Assembly: GCF_028993575.1 (NCBI RefSeq)
Contig: NZ_CP118615.1
Location: forward strand, 248,001-312,000
Length of the DNA stretch: 64,000 nt
Reading direction: 5' to 3'
Source of the DNA: Micromonospora cathayae
GTDB lineage: Bacteria; Actinomycetota; Actinomycetes; Mycobacteriales; Micromonosporaceae
Position numbers and translations under genes: made by a program. Positions 23,155 to 32,356 of this stretch are shown piece after piece; the first letter of the stretch is position 1; each line of letters starts with the position of its first letter. Under the pieces are notes generated by a model. The model did no database searches. It saw nothing but the letters and a program-made list of their open reading frames with translations, and had not been told where the DNA came from.

Positions 23155-23353
23155 CAAACCCACCTCCCCCGTGGGACCGGCAAGATCGGTGGTCGCCGTT
23201 CGCACCGTGCGAATCGACACCCACTACCGGCGCTGTGTTCTATCGCACTTGGACACACGGGGACAAGAGTCTGCCGGAAAGATGGCACAACACGTGCCCG
23301 ACGATTCGTCAGCAACACTGGCAAATCAGCACGCGACAATACGCCGACGACGT

Positions 23354-24082
23354 TCAGAACAGCGGCATTTCCGCGGTCGATCGCGGATCCTCCCGGGCTC
23401 GTCGGGGTGCCGGCACATCGGGCACCCGGGCGGTGAGTTCCGGCCCGGAGTTACGGACGTTGCCGACCGCCGCCCCGACCGGCCGGATCTCCAGCCCGGC
23501 CAGCCATTCCTCGTCCGCGCCGAGCAGGGCGGACGGATCCCCGGTCGGGGCCAGCCACGGCTCCCAGCGGGTCGGCGGCAGCAGCACCGGCATCCGCTCG
23601 TGCACCCCGGCCAGCGCACCGGTCGCGGCCGTGGTGAGCACGCTGCACGTCAGCCAGGGACCGTCCGGGCCCCGCCACACCGACCAGATGCCGGCCAGCG
23701 CCAGCACGTCGCCGTCGGCCCGGGTCAGGAAGTAGGGCTGCTTGCCGCCGTCGGTACGGGCCCACTCGTACCAGCCGTCGGCCGGGACCAGGCAGCGGCG
23801 ACGGGCGAACGGGCCGGCGTACGCGCGGCTGGTCGCCACGGTCTCCGACCGGGCGTTGATCATGCGGGCCCCGGCCGAGGGTGATGTCGCCCACGGCGGC
23901 AGCAGCCCCCACCGGGCCAGCGACAGCGCCCGCTCGCCGGCGTCGTCGACCCGGACCACCGGCACCGGCTTCGTCGGCGCGACGTTCCAGTCCGGCCGGT
24001 GCCGGCCGTCGGTGTCGTCGTACGCCTCGAAGAGCTGGCTCAGCGTCCCGGAGCTCCGGGTGGTCGCGTACCTGCCGCACAT
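23354..24082 (-). CDS. SRAP/HMCES-family abasic-site protein (YedK)
   Basis: A 242-aa SOS-response-associated peptidase domain protein that covalently crosslinks to abasic sites in single-stranded DNA. After Met removal Cys2 (MCGRYATT) is the nucleophile; WNVAPTKPVPVV, ARWGLLPPWA, INARSETVA, RRCLVPADGWYEW (Glu) and GVHERMPVLLP (His) are the family motifs in order. ATG 24082 is fixed by the need for Cys at position 2. It stands divergent from aroA with a 103-bp gap. An orthologue is next to aroA in mycobacteria too. Confidence 0.93.
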   Translation of the reverse strand: MCGRYATTRSSGTLSQLFEAYDDTDGRHRPDWNVAPTKPVPVVRVDDAGERALSLARWGLLPPWATSPSAGARMINARSETVATSRAYAGPFARRRCLVPADGWYEWARTDGGKQPYFLTRADGDVLALAGIWSVWRGPDGPWLTCSVLTTAATGALAGVHERMPVLLPPTRWEPWLAPTGDPSALLGADEEWLAGLEIRPVGAAVGNVRNSGPELTARVPDVPAPRRAREDPRSTAEMPLF

Positions 24083-24185
24083 GGCGGACACGCTAACCCG
24101 CCGCGCGTCCTGCGGCTGTCCCGCCAACCGGGAGAGGGCGCGACGGGTTTCTCCGCGAGCGCCCCGGAACCGGCAGAATGTCACC

Positions 24186-25487
24186 GTGGGGAATCTGACC
24201 GCCATCCGGCCGCAACAGCCGTGGACCGCACCGACCGCCACCGACCCGGTCTCGACGACGCTGCGGTTACCGGGCTCCAAGTCGCTGACCAACCGGGCCC
24301 TGGTGTTGAGTGCCCTGGCCAGTGGCCCGTCCACCCTCTCCCGGCCGCTGCGCGCCCGGGACACCGAGCTGATGGCCGGTGCGCTCCGGGCGATGGGCGC
24401 GCACATGTCGATCGCCGACGACGACCGGTGGCTGGTCCGGCCGCACCCGCTGGTCGGTCCGGCGCACGTCGACGTGGGGCTGGCCGGCACGGTGATGCGG
24501 TTCGTCCCGCCGGTGGCCGGGCTGACCGACGGCCGGGTGACCTTCGACGGCGACCCGCACGTGCGTACCCGGCCGCTCGGCCCGCTGGTCGGGGCGCTGC
24601 GCTCGCTCGGCGTCCGGATCGACGTCACCGGGCCGGGGAGCCTGCCGCTGGCCGTGCTCGGCACCGGCCGGGTGGCCGGCGGCGAGGTGGTCATCGACGC
24701 CTCCGCCTCCAGTCAGCTCGTCTCCGGCCTGCTGCTGGCCGCCCCGCGCTTCGACCGGGGCGTGGTGGTCCGGCACGTCGGCCCACCGGTGCCGTCCGCC
24801 CCGCACCTGCGGATGACCGTGCAGATGCTGCGCGCCGCCGGGGCGGCCGTCGACGACGGTACGCCGGACGTCTGGACGGTCGAGCCCGGTCCGCTCAGCG
24901 GCCGGGTCTGGGAGATCGAACCGGACCTGTCCGGTGCCGTCCCGTTCTTCGCCGCCGCGCTGGTCACCGGGGGTGAGGTGACCCTCCAGGGCTGGCCGCG
25001 CGGCAGCGCCCAGCCGGTCGAGCGGCTCCGTGCGCTGCTGCACGAGATGGGCGGGCAGGTGAGCCTCTCCACCGCCGGGCTGACCGTCCGGGGCACCGGC
25101 AGCGTGCACGGCATCACCGCCGACCTGTCCGACGTCAGCGAGCTGACCCCGGTGCTGACCGCGCTCGCCATGCTCGCCGACTCCCCGTCGGTGTTCACCG
25201 GCGTCGCCCACATCCGGGGCCACGAGACCGACCGGATCGCCGCGCTGGCCCGCGAGTTCGCCGGGCTCGGCGCGGACGTCACCGAGTCGCACGACGGGCT
25301 GGAGATCCGGCCCCGGCCGCTGCGCGCCGGGACGTTCCGCACGTACCACGACCACCGGATGGCGCACGCCGCCGCGGTCACCGGGCTGGTGGTGCCCGGC
25401 ATCGACCTGGACGACGTGGGCTGCACCTCGAAGACCATGCCCGAGTTCCCGGCACTATGGTCGCAGATGGTGACCGGCAAGAGCTGA
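24186..25487 (+). CDS. aroA: 3-Phosphoshikimate 1-carboxyvinyltransferase (EPSP synthase)
   Basis: A 433-aa enzyme of the shikimate pathway that joins phosphoenolpyruvate to shikimate-3-phosphate. Motifs: LPGSKSLTNRALVLSALA (S3P binding), LAGTVMRFVPPVAGLTDG (PEP site, with Arg), DASASSQLVSGLLLAAP, LSDVSELTPVLTALAM, GVAHIRGHETDRIAALA, and HDHRMAHAAAVTGL. The GTG start at 24186 (NLTAIRPQQPW) gives the family length. rsgA follows 19 nt after the stop and likely shares the transcript. Confidence 0.95.
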   Translation: MGNLTAIRPQQPWTAPTATDPVSTTLRLPGSKSLTNRALVLSALASGPSTLSRPLRARDTELMAGALRAMGAHMSIADDDRWLVRPHPLVGPAHVDVGLAGTVMRFVPPVAGLTDGRVTFDGDPHVRTRPLGPLVGALRSLGVRIDVTGPGSLPLAVLGTGRVAGGEVVIDASASSQLVSGLLLAAPRFDRGVVVRHVGPPVPSAPHLRMTVQMLRAAGAAVDDGTPDVWTVEPGPLSGRVWEIEPDLSGAVPFFAAALVTGGEVTLQGWPRGSAQPVERLRALLHEMGGQVSLSTAGLTVRGTGSVHGITADLSDVSELTPVLTALAMLADSPSVFTGVAHIRGHETDRIAALAREFAGLGADVTESHDGLEIRPRPLRAGTFRTYHDHRMAHAAAVTGLVVPGIDLDDVGCTSKTMPEFPALWSQMVTGKS

Positions 25488-25506
25488 CGGACAAGGGGGC
25501 GCGGTC

Positions 25507-26592
25507 CTGGCGACCAGACGACGCGAGTACGACGAGGACGACGTCCGGGTCCGGCCCGGGAAGTCGTCGCGCCCCCGTACCCGGACCCGCCCCCGGCACG
25601 CCGACGCGGTGGACGGTTTCGTGATCGCCGTCGACCGGGGCCGGTACACCTGCGTGCTCGCCGACGTCGACCCGGACGTACCCACCGTCACCGCGATGCG
25701 CGCCCGTGAGCTGGGCCGCAAGTCGGTGGTGGTCGGCGACCGGGTCGGGCTGGTCGGTGACGTCTCCGGCGCGCCCGGCGCGCTGGCCCGGATCGTCCGG
25801 ATCGCCGAACGCCGGTCGGTGCTGCGGCGGACCGCCGACGACGACGAGACCACCGCCGAAGGACGGCTGGAACGGGTGGTGGTCGCCAACGCCGACCAGT
25901 TGGTGATCGTGAGTGCGCTGGCCGACCCGCCACCGCGTACCGGGTTCATCGACCGCTGTCTGGTGGCCGCGTACGACGCCGACATCGAACCGCTGCTCTG
26001 CCTCACCAAGGCCGACCTGGCCGGCCCGGAGGCCGTCCTCGGGTACTACGCCGAGCTGGACCTGGCGCACGTGCTGGTCCGGCCGGACTCCGACCTGACC
26101 GAACTGCGCGACCTGCTCGCCGGCCGGGTCTCGGTGCTGGTCGGGCACTCCGGGGTGGGCAAGTCGACGCTGGTCAACCGGCTCGTCCCGGCGGCCGAGC
26201 GGGCGGTCGGCGTGGTCAGCGCGATCGGCCGGGGCCGGCACACCTCGACCAGCGCGGTGGCGCTGCGGCTGCCCCCGGTGCCCGGTTCCCGGACCGACCC
26301 GGGCTGGATCGTCGACACCCCCGGGGTACGCAGCTTCGGGCTGGCGCACGTCTCGGCGGAGAGCCTGCTGCACGGCTTCCCGGACCTGGTCGACGCCACC
26401 GTCGACTGTCCGGCGAACTGCGAGCACACCGCCGACGAGCCGGACTGCGCGCTGGACGCCTGGGTGGCCGCCGGCAAGGCCGACCCGCGCCGGCTGGCGT
26501 CGTACCGCCGCCTGCTGGCCTCCCGGTCCGGTGAGGGCGACCAGCGCGAGCCCGACCAGCGGAATCCCGGCGACCCGTTGGAGGGGTCGTGA
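25507..26592 (+). CDS. rsgA: Ribosome small-subunit GTPase RsgA, apparent CTG start
   Basis: A circularly permuted GTPase of about 361 aa that helps mature the 30S subunit: an OB-fold domain (about residues 35-100), then the G domain in permuted order (LCLTKADL, G4; GHSGVGKSTLVN, G1; DTPGVRSFG, G3), then the zinc motif CPANCEHTADEPDCAL. The conserved N-terminus ATRRREYDEDDVRVRPGKSSRPRTRTRP begins at CTG 25507, 19 nt after aroA, behind AAGGGGGCG. Between the in-frame stop at 25471 and GTG 25609 there is no ATG, GTG or TTG in this frame, so either CTG is used or the protein starts at 25609 without its basic N-terminus. Confidence 0.9.
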   Translation: MATRRREYDEDDVRVRPGKSSRPRTRTRPRHADAVDGFVIAVDRGRYTCVLADVDPDVPTVTAMRARELGRKSVVVGDRVGLVGDVSGAPGALARIVRIAERRSVLRRTADDDETTAEGRLERVVVANADQLVIVSALADPPPRTGFIDRCLVAAYDADIEPLLCLTKADLAGPEAVLGYYAELDLAHVLVRPDSDLTELRDLLAGRVSVLVGHSGVGKSTLVNRLVPAAERAVGVVSAIGRGRHTSTSAVALRLPPVPGSRTDPGWIVDTPGVRSFGLAHVSAESLLHGFPDLVDATVDCPANCEHTADEPDCALDAWVAAGKADPRRLASYRRLLASRSGEGDQREPDQRNPGDPLEGS

Positions 26593-26617
26593 CGGTGGCG
26601 TCGCTACCGTTCCGGTC

Positions 26618-27421
26618 ATGACCGGGTACGCCGACGACCTCGCCCTCGCCCACCTGCTCGCCGACGCGGCCGACGCGGTGTCCACCGCCCGTTTCCGCGC
26701 CCTCGACCTGCGGGTCGAGGCGAAGCCCGACCTGACGCCGGTCTCCGACGCGGACACCGCCGTGGAGCGGGAGATCCGTGCCCTGCTCGCCACCCACCGG
26801 CCCGCCGACGGGCTGGTCGGCGAGGAGTACGGCGAGCAGCCGGCCACCGGCCCGACCGGGCGGCGCTGGGTGGTGGACCCGATCGACGGCACCAAGAACT
26901 TCGTCCGGGGGGTGCCGATCTGGGCCACCCTGATCGCGTTGCTGGAGGGCGACCGGCCGGTGCTCGGGCTGGTCTCCGCCCCGGCGCTGGGCCGGCGCTG
27001 GTGGGCGGCGGTCGGCGCGGGCGCGTACGCCGGCCCGGACGCGGCGCACGGCGAACCGGTCCGGGTGTCCGGGGTGGGCCGGCTCGCCGACGCCAGCTTC
27101 TGCTACGCCTCGCTGGACGGCTGGGAGGCCACCGGGCGGCTGGACGCGATGCTCCAGCTGATGCGGGACACCTGGCGCAGCCGCGCGTACGGCGACTTCT
27201 ACGGCTACATGCTGCTGGCCGAGGGGGCGCTGGACGTGATGGTCGAGCCGGAGCTGTCGCTGTGGGACATCGCCGCGCTGGTGCCGATCGTCACCGAGGC
27301 CGGCGGCACGTTCACCGACCTGGCCGGGGCACCCGCCCCCGGCGACGGCAGTTCGGTGGCGACCAACGGCCCGTTGCACATCGACGTCCTCGACCGGCTG
27401 GGTCGGCCTGCCGAGCGTTGA
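26618..27421 (+). CDS. hisN: Histidinol-phosphatase, inositol monophosphatase type
   Basis: A 267-aa Mg-dependent phosphatase of the IMPase fold. Active-site motifs: VGEEYGE, VVDPIDGTKNFVRGVPIWATLI (D-P-x-D-G-T metal site) and LWDIAALVPIVTEAGG (W-D-x-A). It most resembles the actinobacterial histidinol-phosphatase group (HisN), completing histidine synthesis; an inositol monophosphatase or CysQ-like role is not ruled out. ATG 26618 is chosen. It stands 26 nt after rsgA, so an aroA-rsgA-hisN transcript is plausible. Confidence 0.85.
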   Translation: MTGYADDLALAHLLADAADAVSTARFRALDLRVEAKPDLTPVSDADTAVEREIRALLATHRPADGLVGEEYGEQPATGPTGRRWVVDPIDGTKNFVRGVPIWATLIALLEGDRPVLGLVSAPALGRRWWAAVGAGAYAGPDAAHGEPVRVSGVGRLADASFCYASLDGWEATGRLDAMLQLMRDTWRSRAYGDFYGYMLLAEGALDVMVEPELSLWDIAALVPIVTEAGGTFTDLAGAPAPGDGSSVATNGPLHIDVLDRLGRPAER

Positions 27422-27447
27422 CCCGGGGCACCATCTATCCTCGCCGA

Positions 27448-28491
27448 GTGTCTTCCTCCGGTTGGTGCTTCCTCGCGGCGATGATCGTCGCGTACGGCAT
27501 CGCCAACCTGCTCCAGTCGGTCGCCGCGGCCCGGACGACCGTGCACCACACCTTCGATCCGGGGCTGCTGCTGCGGCTGGCCTGCCACCGCACCTACCTG
27601 GTGGGGTTGTTCTGCCAGGTGGCCGGGTTCGTGCTGGCCTTCCTGGCCCGGCGGGACCTGCCGCTGTTCCTGGTGCAGGCGAGCGTGGCCGCCGGGCTGG
27701 GGGTCACCGCCGTGCTCGGGGTGCTGGTGCTCAAGTGGCGACTGCCGATGGCCGAGGTGGCCCTGCTCGGCCTGCTGTTCGGCGGGATCACCGCGTTGGT
27801 GCTGGCCGCCCGGCCGGCCCCGTCCAAGCAGCTCGGGCCGGCCGGGCTGGTCGCCCTGGCGGTGACCCTGGTGGTCATCGGTCTGCTCGGCTTCTTCGCG
27901 GTACGGCTGCACGGCGCGCCCGGTTCGGTGGCGCTCGGCTCGCTGGCCGGGCTGGCCTTCTCCGCCGCCGCGGTGGCCGCCCGGCCGCTGGCGTCGGCGC
28001 ACTCGACGGAGGCGTTCCTGCGTGACCCGCTGCTGTACCTGCTGATCGCCCACTCGATCGTCGGGCAGCTCCTGCTCGGCCTGGCGATGCAGCGTGGTTC
28101 GACCACGGCGGCGGTCGCCGCGATGGACGCCGCCGGGGCGGTGCCCGCCGCGATCGTCGGGCTGTTGCTGCTCAACGACAAGATCTGGCCGGGCCGGGAG
28201 TGGCTGGCCGCGGTCGGGTTCCTGGCCACCCTGGTCGCGGTGATCGGCCTGACCCGGTACGCCGAGCCGCAGCACCACCACCAGGTCGCCGCCCGCCGCG
28301 CCCGCCCGCCACGGCCCGCCGTCCCGGCTGACCCACTACGGCCCGCCGTCCCGGCTGACCCACTACGGCCCGCCGTGCCGGCTGACCCGCTACGGCCCGT
28401 CGTGCCGGCTGACCCGCTGCGGCCCGTCGTCTCCGGTGAGCTGACCGGTCACGCCTCGACCGGCTTGCGCCGGCCCACCACCCGCTCGTAG
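27448..28491 (+). CDS. DMT/EamA-like membrane protein with repeat tail
   Basis: A 347-aa membrane protein with about nine hydrophobic segments resembling the drug/metabolite transporter fold (PLFLVQASVAAGLGVTAVLGVLVLKWRL and, in the second half, AAMDAAGAVPAAIVGLLLLNDKIWPG, where EamA domains have a conserved Gly-Ala pattern). Substrate unknown. GTG 27448 is the likely start. After residue about 275 the tail is formed by four exact-length 9-residue repeats of RPAVPADPL. The stop lies 43 nt inside the convergent glycosyltransferase gene, an unusual 3' overlap caused by the repeat tail. Confidence 0.78.
   Translation: MSSSGWCFLAAMIVAYGIANLLQSVAAARTTVHHTFDPGLLLRLACHRTYLVGLFCQVAGFVLAFLARRDLPLFLVQASVAAGLGVTAVLGVLVLKWRLPMAEVALLGLLFGGITALVLAARPAPSKQLGPAGLVALAVTLVVIGLLGFFAVRLHGAPGSVALGSLAGLAFSAAAVAARPLASAHSTEAFLRDPLLYLLIAHSIVGQLLLGLAMQRGSTTAAVAAMDAAGAVPAAIVGLLLLNDKIWPGREWLAAVGFLATLVAVIGLTRYAEPQHHHQVAARRARPPRPAVPADPLRPAVPADPLRPAVPADPLRPVVPADPLRPVVSGELTGHASTGLRRPTTRS
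28312..28430 (+). repeat. 27-bp tandem repeat at the transporter 3' end
   Basis: Four complete 27-bp units (28312-28338, 28339-28365, 28366-28392, 28393-28419) plus an 11-bp partial, each starting CGGCCCG and encoding RP(A/V)VPADPL. The unit is a multiple of three, so copy number can change without frameshift. Confidence 0.9.
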
Positions 28492-29648
28492 AGGCGCTCC
28501 AGCGCACCGGCGGTACGTTCCCAGGTGTAGCTGCACCGGACCCGGTCCACCGCCGCGTGCCCGTACGCGAACCGGCCGGCGTGGTCGGCGAGGAGGCGGC
28601 GCAGGGTCACCCCGAGGGCGCGGACGTCCCCGGGCGGCACCAGCTTGCCGGTCACCTCGTCCACCACCGCGTCGGCGATGCCGCCCATCGCGTACCCGAC
28701 CACCGGTACGCCGCAGGCCATCGCCTCCAGCGAGACCCGGCCGGCGGAGGCGTAGTGCGGGGTGCAGGCGACCACGTCGGCCGACCGGTACCAGGTCGCC
28801 ATCTGGTCGTGCGGGACCGCCCCGACCAGTTTCACCTGCTCGGCGACGCCGACCCGTTCGGCCAGCGCGCGCAGCCGGCGGGCCTCGGCGTGCCCGGTGA
28901 GCTGGTCGGCCGGCGGCCCGCCGGCGATCACCAGTTCCGCGTCGCCGACCAGCCGCATCGCCCGGATCAGGTCCTCGTGCCCGCTGAACGGCGCCAGAGC
29001 GCCGACGGTGAGGATCCGGGCCCGCTGGTCCCGGGGGGCGGCCTCCCCGTCCGGATGGAACTGCTCGGTGTCCACGCCGGTCGGCACCATCGCCACCGAG
29101 GCCCGTTGCAGTCCCATCCGGGTCAGCTCGTCGACCTCGTCGTTGCACTGGGCCACCGCCATGTCGACGGCCCGGGTCAGCGCCCGTTCCAGCGGGATGC
29201 GCTCCCCCGGGCCGGCGTACGCGCGGCCGAGGTGACGCAGTTGCTCGACGCCGAGCGAGTGGAAGGTCTGCACGACCGGGATGTCGGTCTCCCGGACCGC
29301 GTGCGCGGCGGCCAGGCCACCGACCCAGTAGTGGCCGTGCACCACCTCGGGCCGCCAGTCGCCGGCCCAGCGGTCGGCCAGCCAGCCGCCGAACTCGGGC
29401 ACGTACGGCACCAGTTGGGCGGTGGGCAGGGGGGCGGGCGGCCCGACCGGCACCAGTTCCAGGTGGTAGCCGTCCCGGGACGCGTGCTGCGGGACGTCGG
29501 GGTCGTCCCGCCGTTCGTACACCCGGACGTCGTGGCCCCGGACCGCCAGCTCGGCGGCGACCCGGGCGATGTGCTGGTGCGTACCGACGACGGGACCGTC
29601 GGTCCGCCGGGTCGGGCCGGCGTGCGCGCAGACAAGGCCGACGCGCAT
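28449..29648 (-). CDS. Family 4-type glycosyltransferase
   Basis: A 399-aa GT-B fold transferase. N-terminal domain: MRVGLVCAHAGPTRRTDGPVVGTHQHIARVAAELAVRGHDVRVYER; hinge MVPTGVDTEQFHPDG; donor domain: RILTVGALAPFSGHEDLIRAM, LVIAGGPP, and the E-x7-E motif in SAGRVSLEAMACGVPVVGYAMGGIADAVVDEVTGKLVPPGD. It is a retaining enzyme using an NDP-sugar; acceptor unknown. ATG 29648 is preceded by GGAGGTGACC. Its 3' end overlaps the convergent membrane protein gene by 43 nt. Confidence 0.88.
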   Translation of the reverse strand: MRVGLVCAHAGPTRRTDGPVVGTHQHIARVAAELAVRGHDVRVYERRDDPDVPQHASRDGYHLELVPVGPPAPLPTAQLVPYVPEFGGWLADRWAGDWRPEVVHGHYWVGGLAAAHAVRETDIPVVQTFHSLGVEQLRHLGRAYAGPGERIPLERALTRAVDMAVAQCNDEVDELTRMGLQRASVAMVPTGVDTEQFHPDGEAAPRDQRARILTVGALAPFSGHEDLIRAMRLVGDAELVIAGGPPADQLTGHAEARRLRALAERVGVAEQVKLVGAVPHDQMATWYRSADVVACTPHYASAGRVSLEAMACGVPVVGYAMGGIADAVVDEVTGKLVPPGDVRALGVTLRRLLADHAGRFAYGHAAVDRVRCSYTWERTAGALERLYERVVGRRKPVEA

Positions 29649-30162
29649 GGTCACCTCCATGCGGTTCACGAGCTACGGTCCTCCGGTCAGAGGGTCCCAT
29701 TAACCTGGTGCGAAGGAGCCAAAACCTGGCAGATCAGGATCGGTCGGACCGGCGGAGCCGCCGGTGGTTGCGGTCACCGTCGGCCCTGGCGTACCTGCCC
29801 CGGAACGGCCCGGGGAAACCACCCGTCCGGTACGGCGGCCGTCGTACCCGGCACCGCCGCCCCGGCTCCCCCATCGGGCGCGCCCCCTCCCGGGCACGAT
29901 CCGGCCCTGGCCACGATACGGTCACGGCCACGATCCGGCCCCGGGGCACGATCCGGTCACGGACGCGATCCGGCCGCGGGCACGCGCATGGGAACCGCCG
30001 GTCCGGGTACGGGCGGAGAATGCCACTCACCCGCCGCCCGGCCCCGACGCGTACGGTCGGACGCATGACTCACCGGAGGGACCTGTGGGCGGCCAGGTGA
30101 GCCGGTTGGACGGGTGGTCCGACGGCCCGGTGGACCGGCCGGATGCGCGGTCGGAGCAGGGC
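29649..30162. other. Gap with CACGATCCGG-type repeats
   Basis: A 514-bp divergent spacer. No gene is supported. At about 29896-29990 there is a run of degenerate units around CACGATCCGGCCCCGG (roughly 16-20 bp each, about five copies). The TTAATGGGACCC stretch near 29693-29704 (minus) is AT-richer and could belong to the glycosyltransferase promoter. Confidence 0.55.
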
Positions 30163-30903
30163 ATGCACAATAGGGCGACTATGCCTACGGACGTGCGCTG
30201 CCAGGTGGAGACGGACGAGTCGTCCGCCCTGGTCCGGCTGACCGGGGCGCTCGACGCCTCCGGCGTCCCCGGCGTCCGTGACGCGCTACTCGTCCGGCTC
30301 GCCGACCGGCCCGGTCCGACGGTGGTGGACGTCGCCGCGCTCCGGGTACTCGACCCCGCCGCCCGCACGGTCTTCGCCGAGGTACGCCGGACGGTCGCCG
30401 ACTGGCCCGCGGCCGACCTGCTGGTCTGCGACCCGGCCGGCGGTTGGACGGTCGACGGCGACCCGGTCTGGCCGAGCCCGGAGCCGGCGCTGGCGCTGGC
30501 CGGACGGCCGTCGGCGGCCGGTCTGGCCGTCGAGCTGACGCCCTCGGTGGGCGCCGCCCGCCAGGCCCGGGACCTGATCGCGCTCGGCTGCACCCGGTGG
30601 GGGCTGCCCGAGCTGGTGGAGCCGGGGGCCATCGCGGTGACCGAGATGGTCAACAACGTGGTGGCGCACGCCCGGACCGCGATGACCGTGCGCCTGGCCC
30701 CGCACGAGCGCACGCTGCGCCTGGCGGTACGCGACCACTCGTCCCGGACGCCCCGGTTCACCGGTCTCGCCCCGCTGAACTCCACCGGTGGTCGGGGACT
30801 GCTGCTGATCGACACGGTGGCCCGGCGCTGGGGCAGCACCCCGCTGCCGGACGGCAAGCTGGTGTGGGCGGTCCTGTACGTCGAGGACGAGCTGACCCGC
30901 TGA
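30163..30903 (+). CDS. STAS domain / ATPase fusion regulator
   Basis: A 246-aa cytoplasmic protein joining an anti-anti-sigma-like STAS domain (about residues 10-95: SSALVRLTGALDASGVPGVRDALLVRL, with VVDVAALRVLDPAARTVF in place of the usual Asp-Ser acceptor) to an RsbW-like HATPase (GLPELVEPGAIAVTEMVNNVVAHAR with the N-box, and GGRGLLLIDTVARRWG). It likely works in a partner-switching stress pathway. The acceptor serine position reads D-P-A, so phosphorylation there is doubtful. ATG 30163 has GGAG 6 nt upstream; ATG 30181 is an alternative. Confidence 0.8.
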   Translation: MHNRATMPTDVRCQVETDESSALVRLTGALDASGVPGVRDALLVRLADRPGPTVVDVAALRVLDPAARTVFAEVRRTVADWPAADLLVCDPAGGWTVDGDPVWPSPEPALALAGRPSAAGLAVELTPSVGAARQARDLIALGCTRWGLPELVEPGAIAVTEMVNNVVAHARTAMTVRLAPHERTLRLAVRDHSSRTPRFTGLAPLNSTGGRGLLLIDTVARRWGSTPLPDGKLVWAVLYVEDELTR

Positions 30904-30969
30904 CCGTTTGATCCGGTTTTCGGATGCCGGACGCGGTTACCCGGGGTGGGCAGTGGGTAGTGCTCAGCC

Positions 30970-31542
30970 ATGCGCGACGACGAGTACCCGACTCCCCTGT
31001 CCGACCCCGAGGCGGAGGGCCTGCCCGACACCGCCGACGACGACTCCACCGCCAACGACGACGTGGACACCGGTCGTGAGGCGGACGGCCCGGAGCCGGC
31101 GCAACTGCCCGGTGACCGGACGCCGGTCGCGGTGGACCGGTTCGGGGCCACCGCCGAGGAGCAGCTCACCGGCGAGTCGCTGGACTACAAGCTCGACCGG
31201 GAGCAGTACGAACGTGCCGCCGACGACCCGCTGGCCGCTCCGGTCGACCCGGACATCGCGGCCGAGGCGGACAGCGAGGAGGCCGCCGCGCAGGCCCAGC
31301 TCGACGCCGACGTGATCGATCCCGGTCCCACCTCCGACCCGCACTCCCCTGTCTCGGTCTACGACCACGGCCAGCTGGGCGGGGTCTCCGACGCACAGGT
31401 CGGCCGGCTGGTGGAACCGGACGAGGGGGTACGGTCCGACTCCGAGAGCGACTCCGTCGCGTACGACGCCGGGGCGGCCGGCGGTGGGGCGAGCGCCGAG
31501 GAGCTGGCGATCCACGAGACCCGCCCGCCGGAGGCGCACTGA
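30970..31542 (+). CDS. Acidic DUF5709-family protein
   Basis: A 190-aa very acidic, probably disordered protein. It contains TAEEQLTGESLDYKLDREQYE and the later PVSVYDHGQLGGVSDAQVGRLVEPDEGVRSDSESDSVAYDAG segment characteristic of DUF5709 actinobacterial proteins. No signal peptide, no membrane segment and no catalytic motif. It lies 66 nt after the STAS/ATPase gene on the same strand and may be cotranscribed. Function unknown. Confidence 0.82.
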   Translation: MRDDEYPTPLSDPEAEGLPDTADDDSTANDDVDTGREADGPEPAQLPGDRTPVAVDRFGATAEEQLTGESLDYKLDREQYERAADDPLAAPVDPDIAAEADSEEAAAQAQLDADVIDPGPTSDPHSPVSVYDHGQLGGVSDAQVGRLVEPDEGVRSDSESDSVAYDAGAAGGGASAEELAIHETRPPEAH

Positions 31543-31659
31543 CCCGGCCGGTCGGCGGCCCGGAGGGCCCGGACCGGCCCAGGAGGTCGGCGGGCCCGGG
31601 GCCGCGTCCGCCGGCCGTCGGCGGTGCCGCCGCGACCGGGCTGACCGGTCGTCGTCGAG

Positions 31660-32343
31660 TCAGTCGTCGTCGAGGCCGCGGGCGATCGCGTAGCGGGTCA
31701 GCTCGACCCGGTTGTGCAGGTGCAGTTTGCCCAGCGTGTTCTGCACGTGGTTCTGCACCGTCCGGTGCGACAGGCCCAGCCGGGCGGCGATCTGCTTGTA
31801 CGACAGTCCCTTCGCCACCAGGCGCAGCACCTCGGTCTCCCGTTCGGTGAGCCGGGGTGCGTCGCCGTCTCCGGCGGGCCGCGCCGGCTGCGCGGCCAGC
31901 CGGCGGTACTCGCCGAGCACCAGCCCGGCCAGCCCGGGGGTGAACACCGCGCCGCCGCGCGCGGTCCGTCGGACGGCGTCCAGGAACTCGGCCGCCGCGG
32001 CGGACTTGAGGAGGTACCCGGTGGCGCCGGCCTTCACCGCCTCCAGCACGTCCTGCTCCTCGCCGCTGGCCGAGAGCATCAGCACCCGTACCGTCGGCAG
32101 CGCCGCCCGCAGCCCCCGGATCACCTCGACCCCGCTGGCGTCCGGCAGGTGCAGGTCCAGTACGACGACGTCGGGGCGGGCCGCGGCGGCGATCCGTACC
32201 GCCTGTCGGCCCTCGCCGGTGGTGGCCACCACCAGATGACCGGCCTCGGTGAGGTCCCGCGCCACCCCGTCCCGCCACATCGGGTGGTCGTCGACCACCA
32301 TCACCCGGACCGCCCCGCCCGCGTCGCCCTCGCCCTCGCTCAC
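31660..32343 (-). CDS. NarL/LuxR-type response regulator
   Basis: A 227-aa response regulator. Receiver domain: VMVVDDHPMWRDG, phosphoacceptor in VVLDLHLPDASG (Asp near residue 62), VLMLSASGEE and ATGYLLKSA (Lys). Output: LTERETEVLRLVAKGLSYKQIAARLGLSHRTVQNHVQNTLGKLHLHNRVELTRYAI, a LuxR helix-turn-helix. The GTG start at 32343 is 13 nt after the sensor kinase stop, forming a two-component operon. It is probably the MacR-type partner of the kinase upstream. Confidence 0.93.
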   Translation of the reverse strand: MSEGEGDAGGAVRVMVVDDHPMWRDGVARDLTEAGHLVVATTGEGRQAVRIAAAARPDVVVLDLHLPDASGVEVIRGLRAALPTVRVLMLSASGEEQDVLEAVKAGATGYLLKSAAAAEFLDAVRRTARGGAVFTPGLAGLVLGEYRRLAAQPARPAGDGDAPRLTERETEVLRLVAKGLSYKQIAARLGLSHRTVQNHVQNTLGKLHLHNRVELTRYAIARGLDDD

Positions 32344-32356
32344 CCGGCCACCCTAG

